NCBI GenBank assembly: GCA_002682825.1
Contig: NOKP01000005.1
Span: 1,612,001-1,676,000 of the forward strand
DNA length: 64,000 bases
Direction of reading: 5' to 3'
Origin: Neonectria sp. B-13
Lineage: Eukaryota; Ascomycota; Sordariomycetes; Hypocreales; Nectriaceae
The position numbers were made by a program, and so were the translations under genes. Of the stretch, positions 33,035-45,044 are shown one piece after another. Numbering within the stretch: position 1 is the stretch's first letter; each line of letters opens with the position of its first letter. The notes below the pieces were generated by a model. It was not told the origin of the DNA. It did no database searches and saw only the letters and a program-made list of their open reading frames with translations.

Positions 33035-36000
33035 ATGCGAAATCTCTCCGTCCTCCTGGTGGCCGGGGCCATCTGCGACAAGACACTGGCGCAGACTGCA
33101 CGAGGTTTCTCCACGGCCTCCGAAGTCGGCGATGCTTTCCCTTCTCCGCCGAAGGAGTTCAGACCCAAATTCAGATACTGGCAAGTCCTACTCGAGCGTC
33201 ACCACCGGTTTTTGTGTATCTAACCAGCGCTGCAGGCTCCCCGACGCCAGCGTGCCGCAAGATGTCATCCGTCGGGATATCGATAGCATTGCCGATGCTG
33301 GAGGAGGCGGCCTGGAGTTTGTGCCCTTCTATCTCTATGGCTTGCCCCTGGGAGGTGAGCCCCCCACAGACTGGACCAAATTTGGCTTCGGATCGCCCGC
33401 CTACAAAGGGCTTCTGAAGGCCGCTTTGGAGCAGACCCGGGAGAGGGACCTTGTCATGGACATCGGGCAGGGTGCAAGCCAGGGACAAGGAGTGCCGTCC
33501 ATCCCTCGGACACCCGGCTTGGCCATGGAACTGGTGCGTGTTGCTAATATCTGTCCGGCAGCATGAATTCGCCCATGACTGACGCGAGTTGCGCCTTAGA
33601 CTTGCGGTACCGCGGAAGTCGCAGGTGGCCAAGCGTTTGACGGCCCAGTGCCGGTACCGACCGAAGGAGCCTTCCTGCCCGGGTTCATGCACGAACCCGA
33701 AATATTTGGGGACAGCGTTCTAAAGGCGGTTCTTGCTGCAGAAATCGAATCAAGTGCGTTGAAAACGTTGCCCCTGTGGATGATCAAGGCTAACCGTGGC
33801 AAACCTAGCCGGCACGTCGACAGTCAATGGTCAACCCATCAACGAGATTGTGCTCGTTGAAGGGTCCGTGATCGATCTCACGGCCGAAGTGAAGGACAAT
33901 CTTCTGACTTGGATGGCACCGTCTGGCAACGGGACTTGGAAGATCTTCACCTTCTTCGAGAACTACACGAACCAGAGATCTTGTTCCGCAGGAGTGGGTG
34001 CAACCGACATCATTGCCAATGGTTCTTTCATCGTCGACCACTTCAGCGCCGATGGTGCCAACCGAATCACGACTTTCTGGGAGGAGAACCTGGTCGATAC
34101 CGAGGAGATGAGAGAGCTAGTCGCTGCGGCTGGCAACTACTGTGAGCCCTTGTTTCCCGTTCCTTAGACCTCAGCCTGCTAATCCGGTTTGAAGTCTGGG
34201 AGGACAGCATGGAGATGCAGGCCACCCTTTTCTGGACGGCTGATTTTGCAGAGCGATTTGAAAAAGGGCGTGGTTACAGCGTCACCCCATTCCTCCCCCT
34301 TCTTTTCGACGTCACGAACCAGTGGGGGGACGCTCTTCCGGCTTACAACGAGACGTGGCTGTATGGAAGGAACAACTCGCAAATGCGCGCTGCCGTGTTG
34401 GCCGACTACCGAAGCACACTGACCGAAGGCTACCAGGAGTATCTGAGGCACTTTGTGGCTTGGGCCCGGACGCTGGGATTGGAATACTCGGCGCAGCCGG
34501 CGTATAACTTGCCCTTGGACATGGTACGTGGGATCCTTGCAAGACCAACCCAGGCCATATTCCCGTTGACCAACCGCTCACACCGAACCTCTAGGCCGCT
34601 GCGATACCTGTTGTCGACGCCCCGGAAACCGAGTCACTGGGCTTTCCTACCGAGGACTCCATGCGCCAATTTTCCGGCTCAGCTCTGTTGTCTGGCAAAT
34701 CTGTTATCTCGACTGAAGTTGGCGCAGTCAACGGTGCCTCCTTTACCCAGACCGTGCCCGAGCTCCTCAACCTTTTCAAGAAATCATTTGCCGCCGGCGT
34801 CTCCATGATGGTCATCCACGGCTATGCGTACACTGGGGAGTACGTTCAGACGAACTGGCCTGGGTACAACGCATTCCTGTTCTCATTCACCGAGATGTGG
34901 AATGACAAAGTCCCGTCTTGGGAGCAGATAAAGGACGCGTTGGATTTCACGGCTCGCAACTCTATGATTCTTCAGAGCGGAATCCCCCAGACGGACATCG
35001 CATTGTACTTGTACGCTGCTCCTTTCGTAAGCAGCACCAAGTTTCAATCCACCGTCTTGAGTGACCTTGGTAAGACGCTCTAGCTCAACAAACCGGACCA
35101 GTGTATTGACTATGTCGCAGGCTTTTCTTACGACTATGTTGGTCCTGAAAATCTCACTCCTGGTCTGGAGGTGGACAATGGACTTCTTGCACCTTCCGGC
35201 CCGTCTTACCGCGCCCTAATCCTCTCCAACGAAACTGCCATCTCCGGCGCTGCGATGGACGCAATTGAAGCTTATGCAAGTGCTGGTCTGCCTATCTTCT
35301 TCGTGGGCGACCTACCGTCTGCATGCCTCGGCATCAACGCCTGCCCGGCCGGCGAACCGACTGAGGTATTGGAATCCATAATATCCCAACACCAGAACGT
35401 TCGAGCAGTGCATACTGCGGATGACTTGCCAGCTGCGCTTCAGGAAGCCGGCATCGCCCCCAGAGTGTCTTTCGCAACTGCTCCCGACACCTGGTATCCC
35501 GTCTGGCGGAAAGCCCGCGACGGTCTTGAAGACTACATCTACCTCTTTAATGCAGGCAAGACGACGAGTGTGCAGACCCTTTTCAACGTCAGCTCATCCT
35601 CAAAGCCATTCATTCTCGACGCGTGGACCGGGGAAAGAGTGCCTGTTCTCCAGTACGAACAGTCGGAGCTTGGAATCACGATACCGGTCACGCTCCACGC
35701 TAATCAGAGTCGAATTTTTGCCTTCTCGGACGGTGCTGATGCGAGGGCCCCGAAGACTCATGTGACAAAGTCAACCGGCAGTGTAGACGGTCTTTATATC
35801 TGTCAGAATGGTACCATCGAAGCAAGAGCCTCTGGAAAGATCTCTTTTACCCTCTCAGACGGGCGCACGTTAGCAACCGACGCAAAGAGGATTTGCCCCA
35901 GGAACATCACAACATGGGACTTGTTGATCAAGTCATACGTTCCAGCCAGTCAAAACAGCACAGCCACAGCGTTCGAAACTATTCGGCGATTAGACCAGCC

Positions 36001-36409
36001 GTTGGTGCCATGGACCCAGATCCCCGGCCTGGAATCCGTCAGTGGTGTTGGGGAGTACAACAGCTCTTTCGAATTCCCCTACGACCCCGCCCACGTTGGC
36101 GCTTCCATCTCCTTCGGCCCCGTCAAAGACACTCTTCGCGTCTGGATCAACGATGAAATGATCCCCGCCATTGACATAACATATCCTCGTGCGGATATCA
36201 CGCCCTTTCTCAAGCAAGGCTCCAATTCTATCCGCTCCGTTGTCACCTCGACACTTTTCAACGCAGTCAAGGCAAGAGCCAACTCAACCATGATGATATC
36301 CAGATCTGCTGCAGACAGCAATCCGTTGTATCTCACACTCCCCAGGGCCGAGTTTGGACTATATGGTCCCGTGGTGGTGCAGCCTTGGGAGCGCATTTAC
36401 CTTGTTTGA
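33035..36409 (+). CDS. Secreted alpha-L-rhamnosidase, GH106-type
   Basis: Seven exons (33035-33180, 33236-33533, 33600-33753, 33809-34141, 34195-34523, 34595-35069, 35121-36409) give 1007 residues, the usual GH106 length. The first intron begins with GCAAGT instead of GT. MRNLSVLLVAGAICDKTLA is a signal peptide. The N-terminal PPKEFRPKFRYWLPDASVP and AGGGGLEFVPFYLYG match the start of PF17132. The central GLEYSAQPAYNLPLD and VISTEVGAVNG...MVIHGYAYTGEY are the strings expected around its active site. A C-terminal beta-sandwich contains DTLRVWIND. Many N-x-S/T sites fit a secreted glycoprotein. GH106 enzymes remove alpha-L-rhamnose from plant glycosides and rhamnogalacturonan. Secretion complements the intracellular GH78 enzyme at 6320-9214. 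Confidence 0.86.
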
Positions 36410-36596
36410 CTTGAATAAGACGGATAATGGCCCAATTGTGCACTCGACTCTCCGTTGGCTATCTTTGTGGTCTTGGGTCATCCTGAATCGGCGCGATGTA
36501 ATTTTAGAGATTGTACGAGATGAGACTCCCTCACTCTGTCATATATAGTCAATAGGATCAGTACATCAGTCTCAGCAGTGATCCTCCAGAATCATC

Positions 36597-37983
36597 TTAG
36601 GTTGATATGGTATTCACATAGCTGGGGTTCAATTGCTCCAAATTTGTAATCCCAATCAGCCTTGTGGTTGTTTCAATCTCCTCGCTAAGAACTAAATCGA
36701 CGAAAGATTCCATAGTTAGTAGCGGACACTTCTAATAGATGCTCTTCGAAGAAAAAAGTCACACTCACTCTGTACGGCTTTCAAAACCCCCCCAGTGTCG
36801 TACTGTAGTGAGTACATGAAGGGCCTTCCTATGGCTACACCAGCGGCACCGAGGGCAATTGCCTTTGAGTATATCCGCGCCTCTCCGCACCCAGCTGTCG
36901 AGGTAGCTTTCTACTTTCGCTAGGATCTCGGAATGAAAACGATGAATTTCAAGCAGGACACGAAGTGAGCTTGGAGCATCATCACACTGCCGACCTCCAT
37001 GATTGCTCAGATAAATCGCGTCAACCCCAGCCTACACTGCCATCACAGCATCCTCAACAGTCTGAATACCTTTGAGAACTACCGGTCCGATTTTCGCACC
37101 CCAGCCTCCCGGATCAATGGCAGATCGTCCTAGTTCAAGGTTGACGAGCTGTGGCCGCGAAGCACAGGGGTATCTCCCGGGGACTCAGAGCGACGCTGCC
37201 AATGCACCAGGGCTCCATCTGATCGACCAGCTAGGTAGTCTTGCTCTGGCCTATATCTCTCATCCTCCTCTCGTTTGCCAACCAATGCTTTGTCGACTAT
37301 GATAAGCAGGGCCTTGAATCCCAGCTTTCGAGCCATGGTTAATAACTCGATTGTGTGCTTCTTCTCTTTGGTGACATATAGTTGAAAGAACATGCAGCCT
37401 TGACCATTCTGCGAGTTTTCAAAGTCCAAAAATTCGGTCAGCTCGGCGTGCGAAAATGAGGCAAAGATAATGGGGCAAAGATAATGGGGCAATATAAAAT
37501 CCCAGCTTGCGCAGCCCCTCTGACGAGACAGAGTTCACCATCTGGATGGACCAGAGTTGCCCTCGCAGCAGGCGCGTTGAAAAACGGCAGCGAGCTCGCG
37601 TGGCCCTGCATTGTTCGCCGTAAGTCGACCCGCTTTACGTCTCGCATAACTCGAGGCCGAAATGTGACTTTCTTCCAGTCTTGCTGATTGTTTCGCAGTG
37701 ATCCCAATCCATCTGAGGCTGAGTGAAAATAAGTCCAGGCAGGTTTTGGGATGACTATCTCAGCAGCAGCTTCAATATCATCGAGGCATAGGCATAGAGA
37801 GATTGGTATTTGCTCCTTTTTCGCTTTAGGCTGTTGGTTTTCTTTCGGTCCGGCAGTTGTCGTTGCATCAATTGCCTTTGCTGCAGACATATCCACAGGT
37901 CCGAGTTGTTTGTCTAGATGAGAAGATATCTTGTCAGCATATTCGAAGGGTACAATAGCTAACGGATCAGGGTCTGTGCTCAT
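36597..37983 (-). pseudogene. Decayed FMN-dependent alpha-hydroxy-acid dehydrogenase (cytochrome b2-like)
   Basis: Minus-strand pieces in several frames rebuild most of an L-lactate dehydrogenase/cytochrome b2-type protein. In order they are: an end-of-heme-domain remnant (HLDKQLGPVDMS); the FMN domain start (CLDDIEAAAEIVIPKPAWTY, HASSLPFFNAPAARATLVHP); FFQLYVTKEKK; GPVVLKGIQTVEDAVMAV followed by a stop; DAIYLSNHGG with the catalytic H-G-G; GAAGVAIGRPFMYSLQYD; and ESFVDLVLSEEIETTTRLIG to the natural C-terminus at 36597. Breaks include a 14-bp tandem duplication (37461-37488), at least one internal stop, several frameshifts and loss of the cytochrome b5 domain. It cannot make a full enzyme. 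The GH106 gene ends 190 bp away, convergently. Confidence 0.75.
37461..37488 (+). repeat. 14-bp perfect tandem duplication inside the dehydrogenase pseudogene
   Basis: GCAAAGATAATGGG occurs twice head to tail (37461-37474, 37475-37488), followed by GCAA. Removing one copy joins ...GILYCPIIFA to SFSHAELTEF in one frame, matching the expected family sequence, so the duplication itself caused this frameshift. Confidence 0.85.
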
Positions 37984-38091
37984 ACTCTGCGGTAGACTTT
38001 TTCTATTGTGCCCTTAGAGTGGAACATATTATACTCCTTGGTAATACAACGGTGATATATTCTACACTAACAAGTTCTACTGCGAAACCTT

Positions 38092-38547
38092 AAGGACTAC
38101 GCTATAAACCTCGCTGAAGTCATAGCTGGCCTAGATTCTAACACTAATGATATGAACAAGAATCTTATGTGCTCCAGTCTCCCTGCTGCAGTAAGATATA
38201 AGTTCTCGGCCATGGAGTGGCTGCCCTCTAACCTCATCGACAAAAAAGATGATTCACGATACGACCCGGATTCCGTAATGCTCTACCTAAGCCGCGCAGG
38301 CGGCTCTGGCACAGCCTCTGAGACAATGGACGATCGCAAAGTCATCTTCATGTACGCCAATGACAGCGAAATTCCCGTGAGGCAGGGTCCGTCCGACTGG
38401 GACATTTCTAGGCTCGTAGACCTCTACGGCACGGCCACTATGGCGGCGAGCGAGCCCTACAATAAGAAGGGAGGGAAAGTGGAAAATCTCTTCAGAAAGG
38501 TCAGGGGGGAATCCATCTATTTATACATTATCAATCACTCTTTTTAA
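38092..38547 (+). pseudogene. C-terminal fragment of an astacin/M12A-like zinc metalloprotease
   Basis: An open frame from 38092 (first ATG at 38152) encodes DYAINLAEVIAGLD, then RYDPDSVMLYLSRAGG and GPSDWDISRLVDLYG. The Y-D-x-x-S-V-M-x-Y Met-turn and the final PS..D...L..LY motif are the end of the astacin catalytic domain. The HExxHxxGxxH zinc site should lie about 40 residues before the Met-turn and is absent. Upstream DNA holds stops in this frame, with FYCETL in another frame. A truncated or decayed copy is most likely. A small unrelated gene starting at 38152 (131 residues) is the alternative. Confidence 0.5.
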
Positions 38548-39514
38548 ATCTGCCACTGCTTTGTTTCATGATCCAGGCATTCTTTCTCAGCCTCCTTCTA
38601 TACCTGCACTACCTTGGCCCTTCTTGACTCAGATCTCGGTGTTATCTTGACCTTGAACTCCTCTGAGCTCTCGGCCGTGATGTACGTTTAGCAATGATGA
38701 CGAGGACACGTAAGTCGATTGGCCGCCGAACCTGAGCAGAGAATGAATGAGGTGAGGCGTGATGAAGATGCAACGGATGGCTTGAGGCTAATCATGGGAG
38801 GACGTTGCTAACGTGCACAGACAAAGATGACGTAGTTGCTTGAAAGATTTGTGGGCCTGAAGAACTGCCCCGCGCATAACCGCGTGCACGGACTAGTTTT
38901 ATTGTATTTGATCAAATACCCTGAGCCGTACCATGCTATCGGGCATCCGTCGCATATCCAGCTTCTAGCTGACCTTGACCCACGAGCCCGCTGCGGAATG
39001 CTGAGCGCCGCGCAGAAGCACAGCAGCGATCGTATATGCGTTGCCCCCAACGTGCTCCTTAATCAAAGCTATAATGAATTACAAAAAACTGCCCGGTCAA
39101 GCGCCTCCTCGCGCCCTACCCGATATGCTCGCAAGCAGAAGCCCAACCTGCGCGAAACCTACACGGAGCCTACCGAGTACGAGTAGTCGTCGGGAAGGGA
39201 GGCGAAAAGTGGCGCCGCCACTAGAGTCACGCACCGCTATTAGGGGCTCACATCTGAGAGATACGGGGGGTTAACTTTCTCCCGAGCGTCGGCCCAGCTG
39301 AGAAAAAAAACTACGCGTTGGGCAACGCTGGTTTCGACTCGCCCATCTTGATGTCCGCTCCCTTTCCCTCCTCTAGTTAACAGACTAATGCTACCCGTCT
39401 TCCTCCTTCCGTACGCTCTGTCAGCCGGAGACTTGGGTTCGAGATGCATCCCCTCCAAGTGCGAACATACTTCACAATACTCGATGACATTCACGTGTCT
39501 TGACTCTCGCAACG
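38548..39514. other. Intergenic spacer
   Basis: No gene is supported. Frames at 38808-39274 overlap on both strands without domains. The 3' part (39240-39514) is CT-rich and leads to the start of the membrane protein at 39515. Confidence 0.4.
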
Positions 39515-40411
39515 ATGGCAGGTGAGACAGGGCCTATCTCCGTCTCTTTGGCAACAGCCATGGTAATTGCGAGCTTTTTTGCCATCGCGCTCTACAATGC
39601 GGTTGAGATCACAATATGGGTCTTCAGCATCTTCACACGCCGGCGGGGTCTGTATTTCTGGAGCTTGCTGGTTGCTACGTCCGGCATCGTTATCCACACA
39701 ATCGCCGTCTTCTTGCGCTTCTTCGCGCTTGCACCGAACTTCGCAATGTGTGTCGTCACGGTTCTCGGCTGGTGGGCCATGGTGACAGGTCAGTCTGTTG
39801 TGCTCTACTCGCGCCTCGGCCTGGTTATGTCCGACCCTACGAAGATGCGTTTGGTGGGCCTCATGATCATCACCAACTTCTGCATCCTCCACATTCCCGT
39901 TTCGATCCTCTTCCTTGCTAGTAACAGCGGGAACCCCGCCCCTTACATCGACGCCTTTAATGTCTATGAGAAGATCCAGTTGGCCGGCTTCTCTATCCAG
40001 GAATTCATTATCTCGGGCTTGTATCTCTGGGGAGCCGCCGCCGCCGTCAAGCCCATCCTGGCAGTCAAGGGTGCCGAAGGACGGAAGATGACCAGGCACC
40101 TCGTTATCCTCTTCTTCGTTACTGTGCTGCTCGATAGTAGCCTTATGGCTACCGAGTACACGAACCACTTCCAGATCCAGACCACCTATAAGCCCGTCGT
40201 CTACAGCATCAAGCTCAAGATCGAATTCGTCGTCCTCAACGAGCTGATAGCCTTCACTCGGATGAGCACAAGTGACTGTCATTTCGTTGACACCCAGAGC
40301 GGCCACTCGCCGCACTTGTGTGCCGGCGCCATCGTCTCGGGCGACAGCGTTATCGGCAATACCTTGGCAGATCACATCTACGACGGACCGTATCGACAGC
40401 GGCAGATTTGA
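39515..40411 (+). CDS. Seven-transmembrane fungal protein, DUF7703-like
   Basis: Intronless 298-residue protein. The frame opens with TTG at 39500, and the first ATG is 39515 (MAGETGPISVSLATAM). Seven hydrophobic helices are evident: MVIASFFAIALYNAVEITI, YFWSLLVATSGIVIHTIAVF, FAMCVVTVLGWWAMVTGQSV, LVGLMIITNFCILHIPVSIL, IQEFIISGLYLWGAAAAV, LVILFFVTVLLDSSLMA and a last one ending in KIEFVVLNELIAF. The RRRGLYFWSLLVAT loop and QSVVLYSRLG match a family of fungal 7TM proteins (DUF7703). Their function is unknown; a receptor-like role is only a guess. The C-terminal 50 residues are soluble and variable. Confidence 0.8.
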   Translation: MAGETGPISVSLATAMVIASFFAIALYNAVEITIWVFSIFTRRRGLYFWSLLVATSGIVIHTIAVFLRFFALAPNFAMCVVTVLGWWAMVTGQSVVLYSRLGLVMSDPTKMRLVGLMIITNFCILHIPVSILFLASNSGNPAPYIDAFNVYEKIQLAGFSIQEFIISGLYLWGAAAAVKPILAVKGAEGRKMTRHLVILFFVTVLLDSSLMATEYTNHFQIQTTYKPVVYSIKLKIEFVVLNELIAFTRMSTSDCHFVDTQSGHSPHLCAGAIVSGDSVIGNTLADHIYDGPYRQRQI

Positions 40412-42930
40412 CTTTTACTATAACTATAGTTATGGCGGACACTCAAGTGAAAAGGTAGTTGCAGGGTTTATTAGCTAAAAAGAAGTCGACAATATGTCGT
40501 TTGACTGAAAAAGCGAGGTGCAATAGGGAGGTAGCTAGCTATCTCGATAGTTACTACGGTTCATGGTGAGATGGCCTGAGAATAGGGCACTACATCCGTG
40601 CCAGAAATGTCATCTTAAATAACTCTGAAGGGAGAGCCTCATTGAATGAAAAGCCATTTACGAACGTTTCGTGGGGAAGGACATACCTTAATCCCATCAC
40701 CACAGGACGGAAGGCTAGTATAATACTCTCTTGTGTACTTGTTTAATTGTTCTTGACCACCAACATCGTTGACTACGTCAAACCCAACGTATCCACTCCT
40801 TGCGCGTCTAGTTATTAGGAGAAGGTTATAGCCATCCAATGACTGAGATTACCCAGCCACCATCTAAGCCATAGGTGGTCCTTCAATATAAAGTAGGTAT
40901 CTACCACATATGATGAGCAGTCAGACCGCGGGTCTGTAGCTAGTAGAGGATGGATCCCTCATTAAGCCTAGCTTTTATGCTTGCTTCAGTAGATCGATTG
41001 AGCCACCTGCTACATAAGAACCCACTCGCCTTCCCTTGAGCCGGCAGCCTAGATCTGTAGGGCGGACGTCGCTACGGTGAAGGGCATGTGGCAGCCTTTT
41101 TCAGCGGCCAGTCTTAACCTCACGGAACAACAATGAGATCGGACGTGAGAGGGCGGAACACCCACATTACTATTCACTTGGCCGAGGTTTCTGTGTGAAT
41201 AGTGACACGAACTGCTCTAGGGATGGGGCAGGATTTATCATTTTCTAACATTAGTAGTATTTCCAAATTGGCCAGATTTCAGCTGATCAAGGACTCTATT
41301 ATGGTCTGCCTCGGATGCTGCAATCCCATAATCCTGAAGAGGCATCCATCAGCTGCACTGCACATGACGCAGGAAACCCCAAGCCCGTGTCTTGTTTCCA
41401 TTTGAAATAGTGGAATTATGCCTTTTCCGGTAAAGTTGCCTGACTTCAGTTCTCCAGGACTGGCCTGAGACTTTGAGTTCTCAATGTCCATGCATGCGCC
41501 CCAGCGTTTCATGGAGACCAACTCCAGACCTGAAGTGGATACGACAAGGCTGCATGACGTTGATATTGGCTTGCCACGTCCTCCCTGCTACGCTTGCTTC
41601 CCTCTTTTCCTGTTCATAAAGTCGGGCACCGCGTTACTGGGTCCCAAAAGCAAATCAGTTCCCTGCCTCCACATCGATCTGAAGACCCTGAAGCAAATCC
41701 TAAGATGACATCTTGGCCCCACGCACTCATCTCAAGGGTATCCGCCGTGACAGTACGGAGATGTGCTTTGACAGTCGTGAATCAGAGCTATATCGCGCAA
41801 AGATCGACCTTTTTCGGGAGCCAGAAGATAGTCCACAAATTACCCCCTCTTCAGCACGGTCGTCGGCATTTCAAACTAAATGGTTGTCACAACGCGCATT
41901 ACGCCAACGACCGGTGAGTGGATGGCGCGACTTCCGACTGGCTAGCCCCGACGAGACGAGGGATGATGTGATCCACTCGCGGCACTGCGGTGTAAATGAG
42001 TAGGCATGTCGGTTGATCTGTGAGTCTGCTACACGGAAAGCTGAGCACGGGGAGGCGCGGTTAGTGCTGACGATGCCATGCCTGCATGCAGGGGGATATG
42101 CACAATTCGAATCGCTGTTGAGACCTTGCGTGCTTCACGGAAGCATGAGGCGAAGGGATACTCTCTCCATCGACTCTCACCCCTTTCCAAATAACCTCCA
42201 TACCATTCTCCAGCCTGCCATTCACTTACCGCTCTAGAGGGCATGAGGACAAGCCCCATAAGCATCAGAGTCGTATTTTAATCTTGATCGGGCCAAATTT
42301 CTTCCCCAGATACGCCGCCAATTGAGGGCAACAATGCGCGATGTGGGAAACACGATGTCATTAGCGGCTCTTCTAGCGCCAGGGGCAGGCGATCTGGGGC
42401 CGCCGGGGAACTTAGAAACACGGGGATCGACATTGAAGAATTCCAGATACTTGCTAGTGAGAACAAGTCCGCCGTTGTTTTGATAATATACTACCACTCG
42501 CAAACTGCGGCACTTAAAATGACTCGACGTGAACAGGCCGCCCGCTTTTGTCAAGTTCTAGCTTCGATCGATACTCAACTGTAGGCTAAGCAGCATGTAC
42601 ATCTTCATTTAGTCAAACTGGTGGCGTCCGACATGAAAAAGATCGACATTCAAGTGCCCTACTCTGGTAAAACCCCTAACTGTGCTTCCAACCGCTGTCC
42701 TTGTCAAGGCTTTTAGGCTCCCCGTGATGCAACATTCATTGTCCCCACTGACATATGCAGATCCCTACAGTAGGTCTACTATACAGTCATATATCATCAG
42801 CATGATCTCCCCCACCCCTTGACACGTCTCGCCAATCTGTTTTGAGCAACTTTTCTTTTCTTTCAGGGAACCTATCCGAGAGGCTCCAGCGCTCAAACTA
42901 GGCTTCTTGACATCATCCCCTTGACTTGAG
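40412..42930. other. Gene-poor 2.5 kb interval
   Basis: I see no gene that can be supported. The best open stretch is 41713-42003 on the plus strand (about 96 codons, with a charged segment CFDSRESELYRAKIDLFREPE). It lacks an in-frame ATG and has no recognised domain. Another is 42554-42234 on the minus strand. Base composition is near average with few A/T runs, so it does not look like a RIP island. Confidence 0.4.
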
Positions 42931-44417
42931 ATGGGTGCGACAAAGATGGAGTCCAAGCAGCCAGACCTTTGGGCGGCAGAGTTCATTACCTTTGCGGCTG
43001 CGACCATCTTCATCCTACTCCGTCTCGTGAGCCGCAGACTTACGAGGATTCAGCTCTGGTGGGATGACTACTTTGCGCTTTGCTGCTATGTAAGTTGACA
43101 TTAGGACCTCATCACTGACAAAGACGGCTTGTTAACCCCAATCTTAGGCCATGGCAATTGCTTGGCTCATCATCATACCCATTTGTAGGTTCTTAACACA
43201 CACTCCAGCGGATGTGGGTGCTGACACTCGTGGCTAGGGATCAGTAGCGGATTTGGACTACATATCCAAGATGTCAAAAACCTGTCCAAGGAGGAAGCGC
43301 TATATAAAACCAAGTTACTCCTCTACATTGCGGAGCTGGTGTACGCGTCGGCGCTTTTTTTCGCCAAGGCGTCCATCTTGAGCCTCTACTGGCGCATGTT
43401 CCGGGTTACCAACATCAAACTGCCGATCCAAATCCTGTTTGCATGCTCTCTTATATGGATCATCGTTCGAGTGAGTTATTATCAGAAAGCTTCAAGACGT
43501 GACGATGAACTGGAACTGACTTGATACTCTGGTAGACAATCATGGGCATATTCCACTGCACCCCCGTCCATGCCTTTTGGGATTCCGAAGCCTTGAAGAA
43601 CGGAAGATGTGATATTGAAGACACCAAGTTCTTCTTCGGAACCATCTTGGTCCATGTCATGATCGACATCGCCATCCTGATCCTGCCCATCATGCAGATT
43701 CGGAAGCTGCAGCTCCCCGCGCTGCAGAAGCTGGGCATCATGGTCATGTTCATGTTTGGTATCTTGTAAGTGACACCATATACATCAAAAGTCACCAGTT
43801 TGTTCCTTTGCTAACGAATTCTCAAAGTATCTGCATAGCTGCCTTAGTTATTATTGTAGCCTCTACTGTATATGATCCTACGTCGGAAGATGTGACCTGG
43901 GACCTGTGCACCATTGTCATTTGGGCGTCGGCTGAGGTCAATCTTGTCACTGTATCAGGTATGTCTCGCTGACTTTCGACGATCTCTACGGCTTTTGTAA
44001 ACTGGTTACTGATCGTATCTTGCAGCTTGTCTCCCCACCGTCCGACCCGCCTGTCTTTACCTTTTCACCTGCACCAACCCAGCCTCTACCATCGGCTCGG
44101 GCTCAAACACTTACGGACACAGCTACAGTCGCAGCCAAACCAAGAAGTCAATTCGCCTCTCAACACTGCCCAAGGCATCCGAGGGCGACGAATCCAGCTC
44201 GACGCACCAGCTCGCCGAGTCCGACCGGGGCCGCCGCGGCTCCATCCCCGATTTTGAGAGCCATGCGCTGGATCGACACCGCGGCAATACCTCTACCGTC
44301 ACTGGGCGAGGTGCCGACAGCGCCTCAGATGACGTCCCCGCCGGTTCGGGCTTTGGTGGAATTATGGTCAAGAACGAGACAATGGTGCGGGTATCGACGG
44401 TGAAGCCGCATGAATAG
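42931..44417 (+). CDS. Rhodopsin-domain integral membrane protein (Pth11-like, SAT4 family)
   Basis: Six exons (42931-43089, 43148-43184, 43238-43470, 43536-43765, 43828-43958, 44026-44417) give 393 residues, all introns GT..AG. The second exon is only 37 nt. The helices and loops follow the fungal rhodopsin domain PF20684: FAAATIFILLRLVSRRLTR, LWWDDYFAL after TM1, GFGLHIQDV, YASALFFAKASILSLYWRMF, GIFHCTPVHAFWD with its conserved cysteine, and ILILPIMQIRKLQLPALQKLG. The last helix ends in ASAEVNLVTVSACLPTVRP, the usual terminus of the domain. A ~110-residue Ser/Arg-rich cytosolic tail follows. There is no CFEM domain. Such proteins are candidate G-protein-coupled or sensory receptors in plant-associated fungi, and the ligand is unknown. 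Confidence 0.85.
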
Positions 44418-44439
44418 GGAAACAGCACAACCGTTTTCA

Positions 44440-44700
44440 AGATAACGAGTAACGTGATAAATTGTTAATATCACTCGAATATCCATAAATAAGACCTGTT
44501 GAAAATAATTATAGTAAGAGATCAAATATCCCAGGCTATAGATCATATTTAATAAGCCAGCATTTATAGAGGACTACATTAATAGTTAAGTATATTAACA
44601 TATACTATTAGACTCTATTATAGATAAATAGAAGGATTGTATTAGTTATAAAGAAAGGGGGGAACTACATAATATCTACTAAAGATTTCTTACTCGGCTT
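44440..44700. repeat. AT-rich, TpA-rich island
   Basis: About 260 bp dominated by ATTAATA/TATAGA words, with no open frame. The composition is abrupt relative to the flanks and RIP-like. No element or terminal repeat is identifiable. Confidence 0.4.
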
Positions 44701-45044
44701 AGCATTACATTCAACCACAGCGATGTCAGGGCTGAGCCTGCGGCCGATGAGGCCACGATCTCACGGAACGGGTATATGTGGGGCCGATCGATCAATCCTG
44801 ATCCGTTGGTGTTGGTGGACTGTGATTAGAGGATAGAAGTGGGTCATCGTAGTTCTGCCAGCTGTGACCGCCCCGTCCCCACCTATTAGTCGCACCAAGC
44901 GGGTCTGTAATTGTGGTGCTACTTGGCCTTGCGCCCAACTCAGTCTAGAGCCAAACGCGTCTCATTGCTTCACGCCATAATTATCTTCAATTTCGCCTCA
45001 AGACCAGCAATACGCTTGCGGCCCTCCAGCATTACCTTGGCAAG

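Noticed and set aside
39491..40375. 294-codon minus-strand frame over the seven-transmembrane gene
   Set aside because: It is acidic, His/Asp-rich antisense of hydrophobic codons; the plus-strand protein has clear helices and an ATG start.
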